Below, one piece after another: positions 12,452 through 24,600 of a stretch of 64,000 nt of DNA (within the stretch, counting starts at the first letter, position 1; every line of letters starts with the position of its first letter). A program made the position numbers and the translations under genes. Source of the DNA: Odiellus spinosus (Eukaryota; Arthropoda; Arachnida; Opiliones; Phalangiidae). The notes below the pieces were generated by a model. It was not told the origin of the DNA and made no database searches. It was given only the letters and a program-made list of their open reading frames with translations. The DNA lies in contig OY987228.1 of assembly GCA_963920705.1 (NCBI GenBank), forward strand, positions 14,305,187-14,369,186. The letters run 5' to 3'.

Positions 12452-13700
12452 TGTATATAACAACTCCTAAAAAGCGTTGCTATGTTATAACTTCATATTT
12501 TCCCAGGTATAGCAGCAATTTATGGAATAGAAGGCGAGTCGTTTCAAACCTAATTTATTATATTTTCGGGTTCTCTAGAAATTAGATCCAATATTTCTTA
12601 ATTGGATACAATCTTTTTTGTCTCTTTGAAAACGTCTACACGAATTTCATAATATACGACGTTTATAATAAAGTAGGGTTTACCTGCACCCAAAACCCAC
12701 CTATACGCCACGTAATGAATCGGCCCAGTCCAGCACGATCCTTGCTTTGGAGACTTATCAAAAAGGTATAGAGAGAATGTAGTGGTCCTGTATGGCCTTA
12801 TTCGTCACTAATATCGATCTTCGTGTCCTTCTCTCCCTCTCTCTCTCTATTTCCATTCTCTACATCCAGGCTGCTCCGCCCTTTTTCTCTTCTCTATAAA
12901 ATTCTGTTGGATTTGAAACATTAAGGAAAGGAGCCTGGACACCCGGGTTTCTGAAGGTTCGCTCGTATTAGGGTGAACCCTTCTACCCTAAAGTGTCTTC
13001 ACTGAATCAAATAAGTTGAACGAACTGTAAGTGTGCCTTCACAAACCTTTAAAGATGTTTGTCCGTTTATATGATCCGATCTTACATTGGAGTATTAATT
13101 CCAAAGACCACAATGGAGAATGGACAAATATCTTTCAGGTATTTGTCATCCAGAGACTAATGGAAGGTGATCTTGTTCAAGTCTTTAGGGAAGAGATCTC
13201 TAATTATCCGACAAAAAATTCGAATAAACGAACGGCGTGACCAGCTAGGATATATCTCAAATTATGTGACAAGGAATTTCAAATTTTGTCTTAAATTGTT
13301 TGTCAATTAAACGAGCTGTTGACATTTTTGAATTCGTTTGATAGCGCAAAGACTCTTCCCGCTCGGTACCAAATAAAGTTTCAGAACACCTTTCAAGTGT
13401 ATGGGAATTTTACAGTTCAGATCCATCCATAATTCTTTCTTTGTGTTTTGTGTGAAGACACCTTTAAGCTTTCTCCTACACGTCCCTTATACGCTCCGAC
13501 TTTTCCCCTCCGTCTAATTCCTACCATGCCTGACTAAAATAATGGTTCCACGAGTAGGGAGGGTCGAAAATGGGGGATTTGACAACCTACGGGGGCCCTT
13601 TACCTTGGACGCGGCCTAGACGTACTTAGACTGGGCTAGTTTTAGTATCCTTCGGCAACCAATCCCAAGTTCTATATAGTAATCCTGTCCCCAGCGATCG
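12452..13700. other. Intergenic, no gene seen
   Basis: A pyrimidine-rich CT tract lies near 12820-12850. No coding exon recognised. Confidence 0.45.
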
Positions 13701-13901
13701 TCCGCTTTTCCTCGAGCGCGGTCTCACTCTACGTAACATACCCTATATTATTAGCCTTCTTTTTTTGTCCCATTCTTTTGCGACCCCCTTTTTTTGGGCC
13801 ACTTAGTTTTGTCTAAGATCGTCTGCCTATTTTACTTTTTCTCTCGGACCAGCTCATCCGTGATTTTATTTGTCGAGGAATTAGTTCCTCCGTCAAGGTA
13901 A
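13701..13901 (+). promoter_or_regulatory. Possible non-coding first exon upstream of APC
   Basis: A pyrimidine-rich, less AT-rich block ends in GTCAAG then GTAAGG at 13902, an excellent splice donor. It has no long open frame. It lies about 1.8 kb upstream of the first recognised APC exon on the same strand, so a 5' untranslated exon of APC is one reading. This is inference from splice consensus only. Confidence 0.25.
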
Positions 13902-13906
13902 GGAGG

Positions 13907-15670
13907 TTGACACCGATGTTTTATCCTTCTTTTTAAAGATGACGAAAATTGAACTTCTAAGCCTTTGTTTATTAGTTTGTATTGTTTTTCTATCCTTCAC
14001 GAAGTCACGATGTTGGCAACGTGACCGCGTTTACGTTTTACATTTCGAGTCGATATACGGTCGATAGGTACGACGGTCGCGATACTCCATAATTTCTTTA
14101 AGGTTGATCTTTTCGTTAAGAGATTTCTTAACTCGGTTTTCATTTTGCTTTCGAAGTTTCGATCGCGAGTTCACGCCGGCTGTTGCTCGCGTAGGGAGGA
14201 TAGTTAGAGAAATAGAACCAATAAAGTCTACGCGTAGCTATACCTTTAATAGAAAAAAATCTTATCACTTAATCAATGCAATGTATTGCACAATGTAAAT
14301 TCACGATTTAAATTTAAAAAACTGTGTCAATGCTGATATTTTACTGTGTTCCAATTATGTCATATTATTATTCTCAATGACAACCTTTAAAGTGATCTAA
14401 ATCCTCATTGAGACAGCAGTTTTCAAATGGATATTTAATTACTTTCAAGATTGTTAGTGAGTATAAGTGTGTCCTAAAAAAAAGCAACGTTTGATTTAGA
14501 ATTCTTTTAAATTCATTTTATTTCAGAATTCTCGAAATTAGAATTAGAATTAGATTAAATTTATTGTTTATTAATAATGTTAGCACGCAACAAATCTTCA
14601 ATAAACGGAAAAATATTGCCGAAATCAGGATATTTACCTCTGATTTACTTTCTCTTTATCGATGTTTATATACTCATTTTTGGAATTTGTTTTTGCGGTG
14701 ATATAACCGCTGAGTTTTGTTTCTAAAATTTGGCGTCACGGTTATTTCATTCATTTGCAATGATTATATGTTCTTACGATTACGGTGACGTCAACGGAAG
14801 TTGCGCGGTTACTAGTTTCTTCTAAGAAGTCTTGGTGACGTTCTTCTTTGTTTATCTAAGTGTACATAGAATGAAATAATACCCCACTTTCTTTTAAGTG
14901 ATGCTTACACCGATTTCCCACGCAATGCTTATGGAATTTGAGGGGCATTTTTGGAAAGATTGTTAAAAACGATTGAATATATCTATATATTTGATACATA
15001 TATATGTTTTCGGCGTTTGGATGAAATTTAGAAGTTTTCAGTGACTACTTTTTCCCCAATGAGGTTTTAACCTTGTGTATCGATCAACGTTAGTGTCCCC
15101 CTATTGTCAGCTTCCCTTGAGCAAATTATTGTTTCCGACCATTCGTGTTTGTTTAATACTAAACTACTAATAATATAGTTCATGTCATTCGAATAGGTAC
15201 TTCAAAATAACAATTTATATGGTGAAATATAAATTTAATTAACTTTTATTTTAAGAGAACGATACTTCCATAGTCTTAAACCTCAAACACTTAATTTTTT
15301 TGGGAGCTTTCGGACACACGCATTCCTTTTCAACCCATGCTAAAACAGATTTCAGAGATAAAATCAACTATTTTAAAATTTGAACGGTTTCTTCAACAGG
15401 TTAAAAGGAAACATTTTTATTGAGGACAAAAATCTTGTGCATTTGAAGATATATAATAATTATTTTAACCACTTATTTTTTCACGAGTGTTTATATAAAA
15501 ATCTAGAAGGTGATTCGCTTTGATACACAATGTTAAACTTCATATTAAAAAGTAGTTATTTTCAATTCCACTTGAACAATACTAAGTTGTTAAATTATTA
15601 TTAATATATTTTATATTTGTCGAGGATGATTCTTATGGGAATTTGTTTTGTGTCGGTATTATTTTCCCAG
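13907..15670. other. Upstream region of APC, 5' coding exon not found
   Basis: The first recognised APC exon begins inside the coiled-coil region, so an earlier coding exon with the start codon must exist, here or further upstream. No segment between 13.9 and 15.67 kb shows convincing coiled-coil codons next to a donor. CpG-containing sequence at 14030-14220 may be regulatory. Confidence 0.4.
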
Positions 15671-18600
15671 GAATCGAATGATCTTCAGGAGCTGGACGGT
15701 GGCGAGCTATGCGTCATGAAGGATGCCTTGGTACATCTGGAATCCTCGATCCGAACGGATCCGGAAGGACCGGCTGTGCTGACGTCACCGAGTGACGGGG
15801 ATTTGTCAGGTGTCGTCGTCGGGAGTACTAGCTCGTCGTCGGTGGCGGCTGGTCTCCGGCATCATCCTCTCTTTCATCACCATGGCAACGGATCCTCCCG
15901 AACGTCCTCTTTGGCCGCGACCGGACAGCCCCGTTTTCCTTCGTTCCCCGTCAGAAGACGATCCTCTTCCACAGGCGGAGCTCCTTCGGCCGCGGCTGAA
16001 GTGGTGCGCCCTCCCACGCCGCCCCTCAGGGGTGACCGTGGTGCGCCTTTTAGGACTTTCGTACCCAGAGGAGAAATCAGAACGGAGGGGAACGAGTTAA
16101 ACGGTAAGACCAACAAAAATACCTCCTTTTTTCACTTACTTTTTTTTCGGAACTATAGACCTGCGCGCACTTCCTTTTAAAACTATAAAAGTACCCGTAC
16201 ATACTAGTCACTCTCCAACCATTTTTGTGGTTATTGCGCAGTTAATAGTTGAGTTTAGTGACCCTTCCCCGCTGCGTGTTGTTCTTTTAATAAAGAATCA
16301 TAGCGGTAAGTATTTTCTCTTTAAAATGGTTTAACAGAAACCTAAAAGTTAGCTTGTAACTTATTTTGTCTGTATGGCGTATTTTTCAAAGCTCGAGTAT
16401 TTTATTTCCCAAGATAATGTAGTTATAGATTTTAAGTTATTTAATAACTTAACCTAATCAACAACATACATTTATCGTTCCATTGCTTCTAATTAATTGT
16501 TAATTGAATATCAATCAATTCTTAATTCTATTTCTGGGATTATTTAAAATTTTGTGACTTAAATATTATGACAAAATTGTCTACGTTTATAATTTTAGTA
16601 ACAAACAAAAATGATGATATTGGCATTTCAAACCATTTAAAATCAGTGATTATCGAAGCAGTATAAAGATATGGAGTTTATTTATAAATATAAGTGGCCT
16701 AATCTCCTCTAAGATTTTCTCTTTGTCCTGACATTTTGTAATCCGCTTTTAAATTTCTGTTTCTGCCTGCCTAAGCACTAATGTCAGTTCAATATATGGT
16801 GTATTTCCCTGAATAGGCACCTCTCCTCTCATCCATAAGCCTTGTGGCCTTTTTGATAGAGTCGACTCCTATAAAATTCTCCCATGGGAGTAACTGCGTA
16901 GTGAAAAGAGCAGTGCTCTCTCCATAGAGATGGCTACAAATCCTTCCTAATGTACCAGTAGTTGAAAAGGGGGTGAAATGTACCTCTACACTTCTCTATA
17001 TAATGTCGGAGAGCGTAGCGGGCCATCTTTTATAAACAATAATAAAATGTGCGATGTTACAGAGGGAAGCCCTACTTTAAGGGGGAGAGGGGACGTAACT
17101 GTTCGATAAGTTCTATATGGAGAGAGCGAGGGAGTCTTCTGGATCAGACTCTTAGTAGAGATTTCGGTACAGTCTCTGTATTACGTGTTCAATATATGTT
17201 GGCACCAACATTTCTCTGTGAAGATTATAACATTGAGTACCTATTCGTGCCAACTTCTCTCATTATGCCAACTGTTAACAAAAATTCAGGGAACTATCAG
17301 CGAAACTCTTAGAAATTTGATATAAATCAGGGAAACCAGGGAAATTTATTAAAGTAAGAGTACTTGATCATAAACCTCAATGATACTATGTTGGCAATAC
17401 CACAATAAGCTAAATTCGTAGTTTTTACTTGCGTTTTTCAAAACATTTGATGCACCTGTAAAATACCAGGAAACATTCACGGGAAAAACTCTGAAAATCA
17501 GAGAAATTGCTTTTCCAAATGTTGTATGAATCCTGTTATGGGGTTATCATCGAAACCTAGTTATGTCCACGCTGAAAACTCAAAAACCGATCATGACTCT
17601 TTGTTAAGTCGTTGAGAATGACTTTAATTCTCGTATAAAGGCCGGTTTTTCAATGGAAATAACGAAATTTATAACCTATCCAAGGCTGCAAATAAATATA
17701 TAGTTTTGTACACGCTGTAAATATGAACTGACATCGACTATAGAATGTACAATCTTGGCGACGGCGCCTAGTATCCGCTAGAACCGCAAGATCGTCGCGC
17801 GCCTGCGCGGGGTTTTTCCCCTCAATACACTTCTCTTTTCCAGCTCGTCGGCTCGATTTGTGACGTCACGGATTCGGTCTCCCTTTGGTCTTTCGGTAAG
17901 GGATAAAGGGTGGGAAGAGGAGGGGTAGAGTGGAAAAGGTTGGTGGGGAAGACAGAGGGGTAGGGTTTTCGAATCCAGGCAAAGCATAGTGAGCTGAAGA
18001 TTACGGTGTGTTCTGGAAAGGAACGGCCGGTAGCCATGACTGTTCGGGCGGTCACCTCATCGTTTCTCTTTTAATCCCAGAGATAAAATTTTTGTTCGCG
18101 CGTGGATTTAGATTTAATCTCTTTCGAAAACGTATTCAATTTCTTAAACGTAATCGCGCCATTTTATCTATTGTTTAGTACTTAAATATTGTCACTATAC
18201 TCTTACTGCGTTGTTAGAATTATGGCGGAGAAATCTAGAGAGAGATGGCAAGTTATTGATCACTAAGGTTTTCCCCTCACGTCCGTCTTTGCTTCGTTTT
18301 AATCCTTGAACGTAGTTGAGAAACGAAAGAAAAAAAGAGACGAAAATATTGTTTTTCTAATCTGTCCAATTTTTATCCTAAACGATTATCTTCCATCATT
18401 TTTGGACATTTTTTTCCGCGTTACCCAAAACATTTGTAGGAAATCGTAAGTTTTTTTGTGGATTAACGATTGATGTATATTTTTGATAACCAGCACGCTT
18501 AAATTGTACATAATCTTATTAACGTAATTTTATTTTTAAATTGTGCTTAAGAATATAATTTTGATCATTTTTCCTCCTTTTTTTTAATTTTTGGAAAAAA

Positions 18601-21600
18601 ATGTTTTTTTAGAATTGCACTTATATAATTCACTATTGATTCCCAAACACGTCCCCGACTTGTAACTGAATTTAAATTTTATAACTAAATAAGGGAATTT
18701 CCGGGTTTACTTTCAAAAGAAAGATGTTATTTTTTTCAGAATTTTGATCCCTTTTCGATACGATATTGAGCGGGTGTGTCGGCTTTTTTGACAGTAGACA
18801 AAAAATCAATTTTTGAAGGTTGACTCACACGTCAGGCTTTTTATCGAGCGAACCTTCGCCCAGACCAGCTGGCAGCGAGGACTTTCCAGAACTATATGAG
18901 CTATAAGAGAATTTATATCTGTATAGTCAATTCCCTTTTACTTACGTGCAGCGCAACTTCCTATCCAAACTCGGAAACCATATATAATAAATTATTCCCG
19001 GAAGGAAACCTTATAAGCCAGACTTTGTAAGATTAAATGTAATACTTTAATTGTTAGACGATTTTTTTTAAAAAGATAAGCCTGGATCATAAGGGAAAGA
19101 AGTTGTAATTTTAATGTTTTTAGTCTCGCTGTAGGTATAGATTTAATTGCTAAGATAGTATTGTTTCGTTTCCCAGCTATTGATGAATTCCAAGTTAATT
19201 TATCATAATTATTTGACTCATTAGTTCATGAACGCAATCAGATTGGTATTAGATTAATTATTAAAATATAAAATTTATATTTTTCAATTCAGCCAGCCTC
19301 AAAATTACCCAATATCTATCATAATATTAATGTTTATAAATATTTGTTCAATCTAAAATATTATATCTTCCATAAGTGACTTGGATCCAACCCCTATATA
19401 TCCAGTTTATTGTATGTTTACGCGTTAACCCCCCTCCCAAATAGAGTTGATTGAAATGAAATTGAAGATGGTTCAAGATAATATCGATTTTTAGCTCCCC
19501 TCCCCCATTCCATCCTTACCCCGAGAGTCTGGAATAAATTTGACCTATTAATAATGGGCTCGGTTCCAACATTTATCCGTTCTACATATAGCTGGACGAG
19601 TAGGACTCTTCATCCTTTCCCTTGAACTAACTGAGCTCTTCTTATCTAGGACATCCCCTCCATTCTCTTTCCAGCTTCTTAAATTAATTGTTGTTTTGGA
19701 TTTTTTTTTTTTTCTTTTGACTTTTTCCGTAGTTTGTTCGGAAAGCGGCGCGGATTCGGAAGAAAAGAGACAGTACCACCAGCCAAGAGAATCAGCAGCC
19801 AGCGCTTCTTCTTCGTTCGAAGATCGCCTCGAGTTAGGCTTAGAAGAGAGTTTTCCACCCCCTCCGCCTCTTATTTCATCATCCTCCTCCTCCTCGGATC
19901 GCCACCATCCTTCTCTTGGAGTTCCTTCGGGCTCGCAGCGAAGCGACACCCCCGTATCTTTCGCCAACGGTCTACAACATCCAGCTTCCGATCCGGATAG
20001 TATTCCCGATGGAGAAGCCGGTCAATCCGACGGAAGAAGCCGATTGGAACAACGCAATCCTTTAGCTTTTCTCTTACAAGTTGCCAAAGAAAGGTAAGCT
20101 TTGAATATGTTCTATTTGTTCGGCTACCTACGTTTGTACGTCAAGCTTGTTCTATATCTCGCGAGTGCACCTCCATAGTTCTAACCTCCTAGCTTCGATC
20201 GAAACTAGGGGTTGGGTTTTAGAGTTCCCGGGGGCGTTTCCTCCCCTTTCCAGGAAAATGGAATAATCTTTTATGGCAGAATTAAATTCGAATTTAGCAT
20301 TGCGTATTAGGCTTAATATTTTTTAGAAATATGTTTTTTAAAAATCCATTTTGTAGAATTGTCGTAACTGAAAAAAGAATGATAATTTATCAATTATCGA
20401 TTACATTTTATCCAAAAATTTAAAATATACCCAATGAAAAATAATTGAATAAATCCAAAAATGTTTTTTGGGACACTCCATTGTAATTTATCGGCAAATT
20501 ACTGATAATTTGTTATTTACAACCGGGAAAAATATGATATTTAAAATTTAGTCAATTTATTAAATTCCTGAATCAGATCTCTTTAATTTTGCAACCTAAC
20601 TTGCAATTAAAATGATTTTAAATCCAAGTAAAGTTGGAAAAATTCGGGGTCTTTAATGTACCTTGCTGTCATATTTATCTTTTTGATTGCAATTTCTTCA
20701 CTACCTAATTCTCTCATAAAGTAATTAAAATGATTAAAATCCAAAACTATCAACTTCAATATAGAATTTAGTCAAATATCGTAATACAATTAATTAATCG
20801 TTTCTTTCGAACTTACGTTAAAATTTTAATTTTGATATTCTCTTGAGTTTATTTTTAAGTAATTTACTTGATTTTGATTATTCAAATAAGAGGTGAAAAA
20901 TATTTTGAATTTATATTTTTTAATACTTCCTTAAAAATACAAATTTCGTTTTAGCGACGACTTATGGAGTATTAAAATTGTTTTTGCAAAAACGTATTTG
21001 TAAGGCCAGTTTTTATAAAACCAAGGCTCTTACCCTTTTATTTTTAGAAGAGAAAGGTTGTGGAAATAATTTTCTTTTCTTCACTATCTCAGAATGTTTG
21101 TCATAATTTTAGGTTTAAAGGGTATTTTATTACTATAATTACGCGTTGAAGTTTTAAAGGACATTCTTTAGAAAAAAGCTTTTTTATTTATTTTTTTTCG
21201 TTGTCATGTCTGATATATTTCTAAACAATTTAAAGTTCATATGCAAGCCATGATATAGTAAATAAACAAACCAAAGAAAGATGGCGGTTTACAAAACAAA
21301 TAGCAAGTTTTTCTGGGGAAGACAGCCAATAGTGCTGCGAATAAATATTGAAGAGTAGACTTGTAGACGATTTAAATCCAATTTAACATTACCTTGGTAA
21401 TTTACCGCGTAAATTACCGATTTATAACTCTTGTCATAAACCATGGCAAACAAATGGCGCCTTGAGATAGAACATCCGAAATATTACAAATTAAATCCTG
21501 GAGGAATGGTTGAGGAGGGGAAACTAGATACCTCTAACGAATGGTTGGTTTGTTTTGTACAAAAGACTTTTCCCCCCCACAATTCCTCTCGTTTTAGTTC

Positions 21601-24600
21601 GCTCATGTAGTTTTACTCCGCATCCAATGGGTGACGTTCGTCATCTCTCACTATTAACTAACAAAAGGTCATAAGATGGGATGTGACAGTGTTATATACT
21701 TTAGATATAGCGAAAATAACTTCTTTTTATACAAAATTTAAATATCGTTTTATACGATTCTTCATTTTTGAAATACACGCGCCTAATATTTCGCCAGAAG
21801 TTTAATTCGGAACACTAGCTCATTTAGGCAGGGGTATATGCCTAATAAGAGAACGTAGGGCATCAACGATTAAAACATGAACTTTATCGAAAATCGAATG
21901 TGAAAAAGTGAAATTTGGAAACTCCTTCAACTTTGTTATATATCTGTACTCAGTAGTTCACTTTGTTCCTCAATATGAAAACCAATAATATCTAACTCGC
22001 ACTTTTCCTTCGAGAAGTTTATTGATGCAAAACTCGAACCATGATAGCTCGCTTTAGCTTATTTCGTGTCTACTATATATTCGCTTTAACTGTATATAGC
22101 CTAGGTACACGTATCACGCAACTTAACATAGATACGTGAAATATTACCCATCTAGTTGTACAATGTGTGCGCATAACTATGTCTCTATGATCGTTGGGAA
22201 AATATGACATGTCGATATCGTCTGTCTATCTATAGGAGAAAGTACTTAGAAGAATCGGGCGAGCGGGAATCCTCCTCCAATGCGCCGTTCGTCTTCCACA
22301 AACACCAGCCAGCGTCTTTTCAAGAGCTGGTAAATGTAAAACTATGTCATAAATTAATTTAGTGACAACGCCCTTAAACTTCATTAATATTTATCGACGA
22401 ATATCTAATTCAGCATTTAGAGCACCGGGAATTATCCAAAAAATACAAGGAAGACTTGAAAAAATCATCCTCTTCGGGTAGCAAAGAAGAAATGGTGCGA
22501 AAACAAGAACACCGCCATGCTCACGCTTACGATAGACACGCCAGATACCAGCCAAGGGTTAGTTATTGATTCTATAATCATTCTTATAGAAGCTTAACGT
22601 TTCGGGCTTTGTTGAGTTAACAAGGTATCTAAATTTTAAAATTGGGTGGTTGCCTTCGTAGATACCGCTGGGAGAGAACGATATCCAGGACAACTTGACA
22701 TCCAGTTATTTTAACTCTCCCATGTCCACGAGTGGCACCCAAACTCAGGAACAACTAAACGGAAATGTCGAAATACCCGACATGGATCCCACTTTGGGAG
22801 AAACGGGCAATTGTAACTTGTCTTCCATCTATCACGGAGACTGGCCCATTGACAGAGGTAGTTATGTACCCTTTAATCTGGCTTAATCTTAATTTTTTCG
22901 AATCTTAAACGCTTAATGTATCCTTCGTTATCGCAGTTCTTTGGAACAGCGCGCCCAGTACATTTGGTGAAAACGATTCCCTCTCCGGACTTATATCTCA
23001 AGACGCGCTGAGTATTATGAGTTTCAGCTCCAACACTAGTTCCAACTCGTTCAACGCGAGGAAAATGAACAACGCTCAACCGTTTGGGACTAAGGTTGAG
23101 ATGGTCTATTCTTTATTATCGATGCTGGGCGCCCATGACAGGGAAGACATGAGCAAAACCCTCCTCGCCATGTCACAATCGCAAGAAAGCTGCATAGCTA
23201 TGCGGCAATCAGGTACTTCACGTTTTATTTCGACGCGTTTTTAATGGAGTTTATATCGTAAACGTCAATTTCTCTATCTTTAGGATGTTTACCCCTTTTG
23301 GTACAACTGCTACATAGCAATGACGAGATGACGAGTTCCAGCGATGACTTGCAAATTAATCGACGACGGGCTCGCGGAGCCAGGAGAAGGGCCAGCGCCG
23401 CCATGCACAATATCGTTCACGCGTATGTTGATGATAAACAAGGAAGGCGTGAAACTAGGGTCCTAAGGCTATTAGAACAAATACGAGATTATTGCGACCA
23501 TTTACGGGACGTGGAAGGACTGGAAGAAGAAGAAGACGAAGACGCGTGTCCAAGTAAGACTTATGACCTTACATTAATAGTAAATTTAAAGTCGGACATA
23601 CTCCCGACAAATATAGTTTTTATTCTTCTCAAAATTTCTATGTTTGTATATAAAGCTGGCTTCATGAATAGTTATACATAAATAAATAAATAAATACTCT
23701 CAATCCCAGCAACGAAATATAAAAACAAATGTTGGTAAAAGATTTAGCATCCTTAAAGGACTATCTGCGATTTTAAAATCCCCTTTAAACTTGCCTTCTT
23801 TTCTAGCATAGCAGACGACGTTGTACAAAACAAATTGTACAGTCAAAGCTAGGCTGCGTGCGTTAGGGAAGAGCTAGTTTTTAATGTCTCAGAACTTTTG
23901 AATTTGTTAAGAGGGGTTACTGGACATTTGTCCAATAAGAAAAATTATTGGATAGTGGAATTAGGCTTAGAGGTGTAGACAAATAAGGTGAATGATTAAA
24001 TCTTCAAGTTAATTATTTAAAATTAGTTTTAAAATAGAAAAATATTGGGCTCATCAGAACTATCTAAAAGGTAAGGAACACCATTCATTTCAACTTCTGC
24101 CCCCTTTTCTCCATGATTTAAGAAAAAATTATTATTCATCGGAGGATAATGATACCCGTAAATAAAATATAAAATGTTATAATATCTTCACACCTAGACT
24201 GTTAATGTGTATATATGTATGTTTAATATTAATACATTAGCTAGAAATATTAAAGTTAGCTCGATATGGTTCTGAACATCAGTATTGAGGTAAGTTATAT
24301 CTACACATAAAAATTTTGCAATTAGTACAGTAAACCTTCCACCGCTAGTGCGAATACATTTTTTTACGCGATGAGAATTAACCCAACTCTTGGTTGATGA
24401 TTCCGTTACTTTAATCGAATCTTAGGCCTTGGCGACCAGCATCTGGGTCCCGCAATCGCGGCTTTAATGAAATTATCGTTCGACGAAGATCACAGGAACG
24501 CCATGTGCCAATTAGGAGGTTTACACGCTATCGCCGAACTAATCGAGGTTGATCAAGCTGTCCACGGTAATACTAGCGATCAGTTTAGCGTCACCTTGAG

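Larger units (their letters stand above)
16104..19732 (+). other. Large APC intron containing possible internal promoters
   Basis: A 3.6-kb intron. It holds a TATA-plus-donor block at 16184-16305 and a CpG- and CRE-containing block at 17770-17900, annotated separately. The rest is AT-rich with no repeat or exon recognised. Confidence 0.6.

Noticed and set aside
11942-12463. Long open frames on both strands of the 24-bp array, resembling repeat proteins or a CRISPR array
   Set aside because: The frames follow from a repeat period that is a multiple of three. Units abut without spacers, so it is not CRISPR.
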